DNA of 5,196 nt from Deltaproteobacteria bacterium (GCA_019308985.1 JAFDHB010000222.1:1-5196), one strand, 5' to 3'; counted from the first letter of the stretch, positions 1-4,371 are shown. Numbers and translations: made by a program. Notes: generated by a model not told the origin, from the sequence alone.

Positions 1-7
1 AAAGCTT

Positions 8-94
8 CAAGTTCAAGGCGCGCGAATCTCGTGTGATGAGGCGTACTTGGCGTACGCCGCAATCACAGCGAGATGAAGCGCAACGCAGAAATTG
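8..94. repeat. Long imperfect palindrome (intergenic hairpin repeat)
   Basis: The two arms fold around TTGGC (47-51). Reading outward, GGCGTAC (40-46) pairs with GTACGCC (52-58), GTGAT (33-37) with ATCAC (62-66), and TCTCG (27-31) with CGAGA (69-73). GCGC near 20-23 pairs with GCGC (78-81), and the outermost parts match loosely. The total is about 40 bp per arm with small bulges. The layout resembles a repeated extragenic palindrome or a MITE-like element. I have an impression of similar sequences between genes in Desulfobacterota genomes, but only one copy is visible here, so repetitiveness is not shown. Confidence 0.6.
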
Positions 95-221
95 GACTTT
101 TTACGAAGCCATCAGTTTTACTGCTTGCTCAAATGATTGGGGTTGCTAAAACAGACAAGTCATGTTATTTAGTCAAGCAATTACACGCAGGAAAATCCAT
201 CGTGATCTTTGGAAAGAATGA

Positions 222-254
222 ATTTGGTCAACATTTGGTCAACATTTGGTCAAC
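222..254. repeat. Three perfect tandem copies of an 11-bp unit
   Basis: ATTTGGTCAAC occurs at 222-232, 233-243 and 244-254 with no mismatch. The 11-bp period is close to one helical turn, so a protein bound to each unit would sit on the same face of the DNA. The array lies about 140 bp before the tRNA-Pro fragment. That is a plausible place for arm-type integrase sites or excisionase sites, but replication slippage of a short word would give the same pattern. Confidence 0.8.
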
Positions 255-395
255 AACTGCCTAAAAATATCCCTATGTTTTCGTGCATATCACTCAAGTT
301 ACTTTGTCTGCTAAAATTGAGATAACATTTTGACTATATTGATATTTTATCATTCTTTCATTTTATCGCCGTTTACATCATTTTCCTTTGAAAAG

Positions 396-443
396 GCGTT
401 CGGGACGCGGGAGTCGCTGGTTCAAATCCAGTCGTCCCGACCA
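396..443 (+). pseudogene. 3' half of tRNA-Pro(CGG), probable attachment-site remnant
   Basis: The parts follow tRNA spacing exactly. GCG (396-398) is the end of the anticodon stem. The seven-base anticodon loop TTCGGGA (399-405) carries anticodon CGG at 401-403. CGCGG (406-410) is the 3' anticodon stem and GAGTC (411-415) the variable loop. The T arm is GCTGG / TTCAAAT / CCAGT (416-432), followed by acceptor strand CGTCCCG (433-439), discriminator A and encoded CCA (441-443). Upstream there is no D arm or 5' acceptor strand, and only three of the five anticodon-stem pairs can form. The gene is therefore cut at the anticodon stem. This is one of the sub-sites used by tyrosine recombinases, so I read it as the attR-like copy left by an integrated element. 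Confidence 0.85.
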
Positions 444-448
444 CCCGA

Positions 449-652
449 TCAAAATTTCCCGGAACTTACGAGCCTTGCAAAGTGCTCAAAAGACCTGTCA
501 TAGGTCGCCTCTGCCTCTTCCGGAAAACAGCAACCCGGCAATTGCCTCATCTTGAGGTGGTAGGTTATACATTCACAGCAAATCCCCTTTCGCGAGCAAG
601 GGTCATAGGTGCATTTGCATCTCTTGAGATTCTCTTCCTTGCGACATTCCAT
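449..652 (-). CDS. Small cysteine-rich DUF6485-like protein
   Basis: This 67-residue protein has no signal peptide or membrane segment. It has nine cysteines (3, 12, 14, 19, 25, 26, 28, 41, 42) plus His32. The block from Arg11 to Cys28 (CKC, then PCSRKGICCEC) looks like a compact metal-binding knuckle for zinc or an iron-sulfur cluster. The pattern and length match what I recall of the DUF6485 family, whose function is unknown. The start is supported by AGGAG nine bases upstream of the ATG. The gene lies 42 bp downstream of the small membrane-protein gene on the same strand, so the two may form an operon. Its stop falls only 5 bp beyond the CCA of the tRNA-Pro fragment, which makes it the first gene on the presumed chromosomal side of the scar. 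Metal binding is inferred from the cysteine spacing only. Confidence 0.8.
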   Translation of the reverse strand: MECRKEENLKRCKCTYDPCSRKGICCECITYHLKMRQLPGCCFPEEAEATYDRSFEHFARLVSSGKF

Positions 653-694
653 CGGTCAATTCTCCTCTTGCTAACCTGCTTGAAAGACTTTCAC

Positions 695-877
695 TCAACC
701 CTCCCCGGATTCAACCCCGCTTGACGTGGCATCGAGGTTGTTCAGGAATTCCCTGAACCAGGGCGGATTGTAGATGAATATATAGGCAAGGAAAATGGCA
801 GTCAACGGCAAAAAGAATATGGCAAGGTCTATGATCAAGACTCCGATACCAAGAAGGATTCTCTTTTTCATTTCCAT
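695..877 (-). CDS. Small single-span inner-membrane protein
   Basis: This is a 60-residue protein. The short positive N terminus (MEMKKR) is followed by one long hydrophobic stretch, about residues 7-35, with an Asp at 17 and a Pro at 24. A conserved-looking aromatic patch, NPPWFREFL (37-45), follows, and then a polar tail. The positive N terminus predicts that end stays in the cytoplasm. A GGAG motif about seven bases before the ATG supports the start; an alternative start two codons later is possible. I do not recognise a named family. The sequence resembles short conserved hypothetical membrane proteins rather than random translation. It is probably the first gene of a two-gene unit with the cysteine-rich protein downstream. 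The AT-rich region 900-1010 should hold its promoter, but I could not pick one on the minus strand. Confidence 0.7.
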   Translation of the reverse strand: MEMKKRILLGIGVLIIDLAIFFLPLTAIFLAYIFIYNPPWFREFLNNLDATSSGVESGEG

Positions 878-1046
878 CGCGTATCTCCGCCAGTTTGAGG
901 ATAGTCCAACTTAATATAAATATCGCTAATTAAATAAAATAATATACCATTTTCTTGAAAGATTGCTATAATATCCTTATTTTAGAATCAAAATACCATA
1001 TAATATGCCGAAAGTAGCCTGTTTATCTGAAATAAGCGCTTTTCAC

Positions 1047-1073
1047 TTGACAACCAGCGTTCAAATATTGAAC
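1047..1073 (+). promoter_or_regulatory. TTGACA box followed by a 15-bp palindromic operator candidate
   Basis: A perfect -35-type hexamer TTGACA lies at 1047-1052. Seven bases later, GTTCAA (1059-1064), a 3-bp centre ATA and TTGAAC (1068-1073) form an exact palindrome. The palindrome sits where the spacer and -10 region of such a promoter would be, a classic repressor position. No good -10 hexamer lies at 16-18 bp spacing, so promoter activity is uncertain. The palindrome itself is certain. A likely ligand would be the winged-helix protein encoded at 1274, by autoregulation, which is inference. Confidence 0.45.
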
Positions 1074-1200
1074 AATCTAGAATATGCAAAATCTGGCTCT
1101 AATGGGCGAAGATTGGAGTCTTTGGACTGCATCTTAGGAGATCTTGTCCTATAACCTCAACTTCGTTTTATGGAAACCAGGGGGTCCTAAGGTACTATTG

Positions 1201-1250
1201 GGCAGGATTAGATCTGCTCCTGACTATGTTTATGTCCTGCCTTTGTTTTT
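1201..1250 (+). terminator. Terminator or attenuator-like hairpin before the regulator gene
   Basis: GGCAGGA (1201-1207) is an exact inverted match to TCCTGCC (1235-1241). TTTGTTTTT (1242-1250) follows directly, giving a stem plus T-rich tail as in an intrinsic terminator. The loop is long (27 nt), which weakens the case. Inside the loop a second TCCTG (1218-1222) can also pair with CAGGA (1203-1207), giving a smaller competing hairpin. The structure ends 23 bp before the ATG at 1274. It could therefore attenuate transcription of the regulator pair or insulate it from upstream transcripts. Confidence 0.45.
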
Positions 1251-1273
1251 GCCATTCAATCAAAGAGGCCTCA

Positions 1274-1852
1274 ATGGAAAAAGAAGATCTACATATCCTC
1301 AGACTGATGGGCGAGATAGACAGAAGCGGCAGCTCAAGCCAAAGGGAACTCTCCCGCCGCCTGAACATATCCGTGGGCCTGGTCAATACCTTTCTAAAGA
1401 GACTCGTGAACAAGGGCTATTTCAAGGTAAAGACCATGCCGAGAAACAGGCTGAAATATTTTCTCACCCCTGAAGGATTGGCCAGGAAAAGCAAGCTCAC
1501 GGTTGAATATCTCCATTATTCCATGAATTTTTACAGGGATATAAAAGAACTGCTGCTAAACAAGTACATGGACATGGCATCCAGGAACGTCCATAGCATC
1601 CTCTTTTATGGTGCGGGTGAGGTCGCTGAACTCGCCTACCTCTACCTTCAACTCACGAGCATCAAGCTGGTAGGTATCATTGATGAAGAGAGAAAAGGAA
1701 AGAATTTTTTTGGGTACAAGATTTCCGGCCTGAAACGCATCGAAAAGGGGGACTGGGATATGATCCTCCTAACCCGACTTGACAATACGGAATCACACAT
1801 GAACAAGCTCCTCCGGGAAGGAGTGAAGCTGGAGGCCATAGCCACAATATGA
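1274..1852 (+). CDS. Winged-helix regulator with Rossmann-like C-terminal domain
   Basis: This protein has 192 residues. The N terminus (about 5-68) is a MarR-like winged helix: helix-turn-helix at SQRELSRRLNISVGLVNTFL (22-41), then a wing around KVKTMPRNRLKYFLTPEG. A helical linker (70-100) leads to a Rossmann-like half starting at ILFYGAGEVAE (109-119). The sequence LVGIIDE follows at the next strand, resembling the N-terminal fold of PglD or CoA-binding proteins and suggesting a nucleotide or sugar-nucleotide ligand. I chose ATG 1274 because AGAGG sits five bases upstream. The upstream extension to 1226 is cysteine-rich, has no homologous look and runs through the terminator-like hairpin. 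The stop overlaps the NusG-like gene start (ATGA). This architecture commonly heads polysaccharide gene clusters. The DNA site and effector are unknown; ligand sensing is inferred. Confidence 0.8.
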   Translation: MEKEDLHILRLMGEIDRSGSSSQRELSRRLNISVGLVNTFLKRLVNKGYFKVKTMPRNRLKYFLTPEGLARKSKLTVEYLHYSMNFYRDIKELLLNKYMDMASRNVHSILFYGAGEVAELAYLYLQLTSIKLVGIIDEERKGKNFFGYKISGLKRIEKGDWDMILLTRLDNTESHMNKLLREGVKLEAIATI

Positions 1853-2361
1853 GTATGGATAGTCCAAGGTGGTATGCGGTTCACACCAGGAGCCACTTCG
1901 AACAAAAGGTATATGACGGGATCCGTGGCAAATCCATAGAGGCCTTTCTCCCCAGGATCCAGGTGATGAGCCGTCGCAAAGACAGGCGAAAAAAGATCTT
2001 TGTGCCCATGTTACCGGGTTATATGTTTGTACGCTTTGATATGGACCCTGTAACTTATTGGGACATAATAAAGACCACCGGCGTTGTCAGGATGATCGGG
2101 TTCGAGGGGAAGCCTGTACCAGCCAACGAGGAGGAAATCCAGGCCCTTATGATACTGGACGGGACGGACCGTACTGTGCTGAATCGGGCTTACATGAAAA
2201 AGGGAGACAGGGTCATGGTCATGGAAGGCCCGCTCAAGGGGTTGGTAGGATTTTACCTGCGGCACAAGGGCAATACGGAGAAGGTAGTGATCAGCATTGA
2301 GCTGCTCCACAGATCTCTTGAGGTGGAGATAGAGGGCTGGGCCCTGGAGAAGATTCCATAG
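1849..2361 (+). CDS. NusG paralog, UpxY/RfaH/LoaP-like transcription antiterminator
   Basis: This 170-residue protein has the two NusG domains. The NGN domain (about 7-105) opens with WYAVHTRSHFEQKV (8-21). It contains the basic stretch SRRKDRRKKIFVPMLPGYMFV (41-61, in which FVPMLPGYMFV is the family signature) and then TTGVVRMIGFEGKPVPANEEE (76-96). A KOW domain starts at KKGDRVMVMEGPLKGLVG (117-134). NGN binds the RNA polymerase clamp helices; specialised paralogs act on long operons for capsule, LPS or exopolysaccharide. The start overlaps the regulator's stop by 4 bp, so translation is probably coupled; GGAGG lies 13 bases upstream. The ATG at 1855 is an alternative. A general housekeeping NusG is unlikely: there are no secE, rplK or rplA neighbours, and a sugar-nucleotide gene follows a structured leader. 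Its target is probably that leader. Confidence 0.88.
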   Translation: MSMDSPRWYAVHTRSHFEQKVYDGIRGKSIEAFLPRIQVMSRRKDRRKKIFVPMLPGYMFVRFDMDPVTYWDIIKTTGVVRMIGFEGKPVPANEEEIQALMILDGTDRTVLNRAYMKKGDRVMVMEGPLKGLVGFYLRHKGNTEKVVISIELLHRSLEVEIEGWALEKIP

Positions 2362-2491
2362 GAGGCACTTTAGCTGAGTGGGATAGTCACCGGCATTGTT
2401 GCGAAGATAGGGTTTTCGAACCGAGGCAAGATCAGGCCTCCAGGAACATAAGAAACCCAAGCTTTTTCTTAAAAAGAACATTATAACAACA

Positions 2492-2525
2492 GGTTACGAC
2501 CTCTTCGGCCCTGTAACCGAAGGGG
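2492..2525 (+). promoter_or_regulatory. Two mutually exclusive hairpins (switch candidate)
   Basis: Hairpin A pairs GGTTAC (2492-2497) with GTAACC (2513-2518). Hairpin B pairs CCTCTTCGG (2500-2508) with CCGAAGGGG (2517-2525): nine base pairs including one G-U, with the 8-nt loop CCCTGTAA. They share C2517-C2518, so both cannot form fully. AAGGGG (2520-2525) can also pair with a second CCTCTT at 2560-2565, which is part of a repeated GACCTCTT (2498-2505 and 2558-2565). Three-way competition of this kind is typical of regulatory leaders. The pairing is read by eye; no energies were computed. Confidence 0.5.
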
Positions 2526-2591
2526 CGGAGCTGTGCAAATCCCGGGATGGAAGCTGAGACCTCTTAGATACGGGGCAGACCCATGGTGTGA

Positions 2592-2639
2592 TGCAACCGT
2601 GTTACCGTAGATTTTGGAGCGAGGCAACCATGTTACCGT
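2592..2639. repeat. Paired 17-bp near-palindromic repeats
   Basis: TGCAACCGTGTTACCGT (2592-2608) and GGCAACCATGTTACCGT (2623-2639) match at 15 of 17 positions. Their starts are 31 bp apart, close to three helical turns. Each is a near-palindrome in which CAAC pairs with GTTA or GTT around a three-base centre, with one C/A mismatch in the stem. A third relative, GGCAACCGTGTTGC, lies at 5183-5196, inside the presumed start of the next gene. Paired, phased near-palindromes suggest a protein-binding site or a short repeat family. Confidence 0.6.
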
Positions 2640-2659
2640 CAAAATGTTGCTTTTGATGG
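2636..2659 (+). promoter_or_regulatory. Nine-bp hairpin just upstream of the epimerase ribosome site
   Basis: CCGTCAAAA (2636-2644) pairs with TTTTGATGG (2651-2659), including one G-U, around the loop TGTTGC. No T tract follows, so it is not an intrinsic terminator. The stem ends 16 bases before GGAG (2676-2679), the likely ribosome-binding site of the gene at 2687. It could stabilise the mRNA or affect initiation. It shares two bases with the second GCAACC repeat. Confidence 0.45.
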
Positions 2660-2686
2660 ATCTCAAGTCAAACGCGGAGAATTGTG

Positions 2687-3646
2687 ATGAGGGTGTTGAT
2701 AACAGGCGGCGCAGGCTTCATAGGCTCCCATCTAGCTGAAAAGCTTATCGATCAGGGCCACGAGGTCTTTATCATCGACAATCTTTGGACCGGCAAGCTG
2801 GAAAACCTGAAAGGGATACAGGACAACGAAGGATGTCACGTGGTCATCGATACCATATTGAACGAGTCCGTAATGAACGAATTGATATTCAAGGCTGACC
2901 AGATCTACCACCTGGCCGCCGCCGTGGGGGTCAGGAACATTATGGACAACCCAGTTGAGACCCTGGAGATCAATGTCAAAGGCACAGAGACCGTACTGAG
3001 GTTGGCGAATCGCTTCAAGAAAAAGGTGCTTATTGCCTCAACCTCTGAGATCTATGGAAAACACTCGAATCATTCCCTAAAGGAGGACGACAACAGGGTC
3101 TTGGGCACGGTGAAGAAGAGACGCTGGGCCTATGCCTGTTCAAAGACCCTCGATGAGTTCATGGCGCTGGCCTATTTCGATGAAAAGAAACTCCCGGTTG
3201 TGATTGCCCGCCTATTCAATACTGTTGGGCCCAGACAGACAGGCCGCTATGGCATGGTGCTTCCCAGCTTTGTGCAGAGCGCCCTGTTGGGAAAGCCTAT
3301 CACGGTCTATGGCGACGGGACCCAGAGCCGGAGCTTTACCCACGTACATGACGTAACAGATGCGCTCATCAAGCTGATGAACAAGCCGGAGGCCGAAGGA
3401 GACGTCTTCAACGTGGGCAACGACCACGAGGTCTCTATCAAAGATCTCGCTTACAAGGTCAAGGAGATGACGGGGAGCAAGTCGGAGATCGAATACATCC
3501 CCTACGAAAAGGCCTACGGCCCCGGGTTCGAGGACATGGAGCGCCGTTGCCCTAACATAGAGAAGATCCGGAAGATGATCGGCTTTGAACCAAAGCATAA
3601 TCTAGAAGACATCATCCAGAGCGTCATAGATTATTTCAAGGCATAA
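2687..3646 (+). CDS. NAD-dependent NDP-sugar epimerase/dehydratase (extended SDR)
   Basis: This 319-residue protein has the usual length for the family. The Rossmann dinucleotide motif TGGAGFIG is at 6-13, and Asp31 at the end of the second strand favours NAD. The catalytic serine/threonine region is ASTSEIYG (117-124). The Tyr-x3-Lys pair is YACSK (149-153), then RLFNTVGPRQ (175-184) and a substrate-binding C-terminal half with YGDGTQSRSFTHVHD (208-222). The fold acts on nucleotide sugars in the cytoplasm: 4-epimerase, 4,6-dehydratase or UDP-glucuronate decarboxylase chemistry. I cannot choose among these by eye. I prefer ATG 2687 over GTG 2684 because GGAG then lies seven bases upstream instead of four. 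Its position after the NusG paralog suggests a first biosynthetic gene of an exopolysaccharide, O-antigen or capsule locus. No terminator is evident after it. Confidence 0.88.
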   Translation: MRVLITGGAGFIGSHLAEKLIDQGHEVFIIDNLWTGKLENLKGIQDNEGCHVVIDTILNESVMNELIFKADQIYHLAAAVGVRNIMDNPVETLEINVKGTETVLRLANRFKKKVLIASTSEIYGKHSNHSLKEDDNRVLGTVKKRRWAYACSKTLDEFMALAYFDEKKLPVVIARLFNTVGPRQTGRYGMVLPSFVQSALLGKPITVYGDGTQSRSFTHVHDVTDALIKLMNKPEAEGDVFNVGNDHEVSIKDLAYKVKEMTGSKSEIEYIPYEKAYGPGFEDMERRCPNIEKIRKMIGFEPKHNLEDIIQSVIDYFKA

Positions 3647-3661
3647 TCACAGGAAAAATGA

Positions 3662-3690
3662 TTGATTTGTGGGATCTTATGGCATAAAAT
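3662..3690 (+). promoter_or_regulatory. Sigma-70-type promoter for the vapBC pair
   Basis: TTGATT (3662-3667) matches four of six -35 positions and TAAAAT (3685-3690) five of six -10 positions. The spacing is exactly 17 bp. The predicted start near 3697 leaves a leader of about 23 nt to the ATG at 3720. A dedicated promoter here means the toxin-antitoxin pair does not depend on the glycan operon. Confidence 0.6.
3677..3687. promoter_or_regulatory. Operator candidate over the vapBC -10 box
   Basis: TTATG-G-CATAA is an exact inverted repeat with a one-base centre, and it overlaps the -10 hexamer at 3685-3690. In addition, TGTGGGAT occurs as a direct repeat at 3668-3675 and 3704-3711, on either side of it. 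VapB proteins normally repress their own promoter with VapC as co-repressor, so these are likely binding sites. Which of the two repeat types is used cannot be told. Confidence 0.5.
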
Positions 3691-3719
3691 AGCCAAAACA
3701 ATATGTGGGATGCAATATC

Positions 3720-3965
3720 ATGAGAACTACAGTAACATTAGATGAGGAATTAGTGAGAGAGCTTGTCAAGGTCTCAAATGCAAAAAGCAAGACCGCCGCC
3801 GTGGCATTGGCGGTCAAAGAACAGATTCGGAGGGCAAAATTGAGAAAACTTGCAGACCTTCTCGGGACTGTTGATGTAGATGAGAAGGCCGTTAGGGAGG
3901 GGGAGAAGGCTGATTTGGAGCGGGTCAAGTGGCTTGAGGATATGGTAGGTCCGAATGGAAAATAG
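3720..3965 (+). CDS. vapB: VapB-family ribbon-helix-helix antitoxin
   Basis: This is an 81-residue protein. The N terminus, MRTTVTLDEELVRELVKVSN (1-20), supplies the strand and first helix of a ribbon-helix-helix DNA-binding domain. The second helix is about 24-39 (TAAVALAVKEQIRRAK). The remaining charged tail (about 45-81) would wrap the toxin and block its active site. VapB dimers bind their own promoter and neutralise the VapC nuclease. The ATG at 3720 is chosen because the domain begins there; a GTG at 3705 would add five residues with no family support. GTGGGA lies about ten bases upstream as a weak ribosome site. The gene overlaps vapC by 11 bp, so the two are translationally coupled. 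The promoter and a palindrome sit directly upstream. Confidence 0.88.
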   Translation: MRTTVTLDEELVRELVKVSNAKSKTAAVALAVKEQIRRAKLRKLADLLGTVDVDEKAVREGEKADLERVKWLEDMVGPNGK

Positions 3966-4371
3966 CACGAATTTGGTCCTGCTTGACACATCCGTATGGA
4001 TTGATGCATTGCGCGGAAAGACGTTGGATATTGTCGAAAATACCCGAAAGCTCCTCAAGGAAGACCGTGTTGCTACCTGTGGTCCTGTGAAGTTCGAAAT
4101 CAGGAGGGGGCTCCGCAACCAGGAAAGGAAGGGAGTATTGGAGCTGTTCGATGCCTTGGTGTGCCTTTCCATTCAAGAAGCCCTTTGGGAGGCGGCGGGT
4201 GACCTGGCTGCTTCCTTGCGCGGAAAGGGGGTAAACATACCTCCAATGGATGTTTTGATAGCACAGATTTGCCTCCATAATGATGTGACCCTTTTCACAC
4301 TGGATGAGCACTTCCGTTTGATCCCTGGATTGAAGCTCTTCGAAAAGGCAGGCCCCGCACTCAGAGTCTAG
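3955..4371 (+). CDS. vapC: VapC-family PIN-domain ribonuclease toxin
   Basis: This 138-residue, single PIN domain protein has all four acidic positions of the metal-dependent active site: Asp11 in LLDTSVWID (9-17), Glu48 in KFEIRRG (46-52), Asp99 in PPMDVLIA (96-103) and Asp117 in TLDEHF (115-120). VapC toxins cut specific RNAs, usually initiator tRNA or the 23S sarcin-ricin loop, and stop translation when the antitoxin decays. Nothing here identifies the RNA target. The start overlaps the last 11 bases of vapB in another frame, and the local ribosome site is weak, as expected for coupling. The catalytic set is complete, so the toxin should be active. The pair sits within an apparent glycan operon, like mobile stabilisation cargo. 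Confidence 0.92.
   Translation: MENSTNLVLLDTSVWIDALRGKTLDIVENTRKLLKEDRVATCGPVKFEIRRGLRNQERKGVLELFDALVCLSIQEALWEAAGDLAASLRGKGVNIPPMDVLIAQICLHNDVTLFTLDEHFRLIPGLKLFEKAGPALRV

Larger units (their letters stand above)
1..395. mobile_element. Probable terminal segment of an integrative element in tRNA-Pro (gene-free)
   Basis: This 395-bp stretch has no coding region I can defend. It contains a long imperfect palindrome, three tandem 11-bp repeats and an AT-rich tail from about 262 to 390. It stops precisely where the 3' half of a tRNA-Pro gene begins. In elements that integrate in tRNA genes, reading in the tRNA direction gives intact tRNA, element, then the duplicated 3' tRNA fragment. This stretch would therefore be the far end of such an element. 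The integrase and the intact tRNA are not in the window, so the assignment is inferred from the scar alone. An old, decayed insertion is equally possible. Confidence 0.35.
878..1273. other. Intergenic control region between divergent transcription units
   Basis: No gene is credible here. Positions 900-1010 are very AT-rich and must serve the minus-strand pair. The plus-strand half holds TTGACA at 1047-1052 and a 15-bp palindrome at 1059-1073. A 5-bp hairpin follows (TAGGA 1135-1139 with TCCTA 1147-1151), and then a terminator-like structure at 1201-1250. The words AGGA and TCCT recur through 1135-1238, so several pairings compete. This looks like a regulated promoter plus a structured 5' leader for the regulator gene at 1274. 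Confidence 0.5.
2362..2686 (+). promoter_or_regulatory. 325-bp structured untranslated leader before the epimerase
   Basis: There is no gene in this stretch. It is dense in potential RNA structure. GGTT-TTCG-AACC (2411-2422) is immediately followed by GAGGC (2423-2427) pairing with GCCTC (2436-2440). GGGTTT (2410-2415) can alternatively pair with AAACCC (2453-2458). CTTTTT-CTT-AAAAAG lies at 2462-2476. The two exclusive hairpins at 2492-2525, a palindrome ATCCCGGGAT (2539-2548), the paired GCAACC repeats (2592-2639) and a 9-bp stem at 2636-2659 follow. Its position directly after a NusG paralog fits a leader where antitermination, pausing or recruitment is decided. I see no obvious promoter, and it does not match a riboswitch class I know. 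Confidence 0.55.

Noticed and set aside
73..264. Open frame of 63 codons on the plus strand
   Set aside because: Its start lies in the arm of the long palindrome, there is no ribosome site, its end is made by the 11-bp repeats, and the peptide resembles no family.
967..1004. TATAAT at 967-972 and 999-1004 as plus-strand -10 boxes
   Set aside because: The region is very AT-rich and neither has a credible -35 hexamer at 16-18 bp.
1144..1473. Open frame of 109 codons overlapping the regulator
   Set aside because: It overlaps the well-supported winged-helix gene in another frame, starts within the hairpin-rich leader, and gives a low-complexity basic peptide.
2364..2440. tRNA-like stretch (AGCTGAGTGGGATAG as D arm, GGTTTTCGAACC as T arm)
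   Set aside because: The would-be acceptor GGCACTT has no 3' complement, there is no anticodon arm of proper size, and the spacing is wrong.
2462..2476. CTTTTT-CTT-AAAAAG as a terminator after the NusG paralog
   Set aside because: The stem is all A-T except one pair, the loop is three bases, and no T tract follows.
2011..2481. Minus-strand open frame of 156 codons
   Set aside because: It is antisense to the NusG paralog and its leader, with no ribosome site and no recognisable family.
2530..2610. Possible cyclic-di-GMP or cobalamin riboswitch, from GTGCAAATCCCGGG and the GTTACCG ending
   Set aside because: The core conserved segments and the paired helices of those classes could not be lined up; the likeness is limited to short words.
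3212..3598. Minus-strand open frame of 128 codons
   Set aside because: It is antisense to the epimerase and explained by that gene's codon pattern.
3774..4311. Minus-strand open frames opposite vapBC
   Set aside because: The plus-strand pair has full RHH and PIN motifs; the antisense frames have none.
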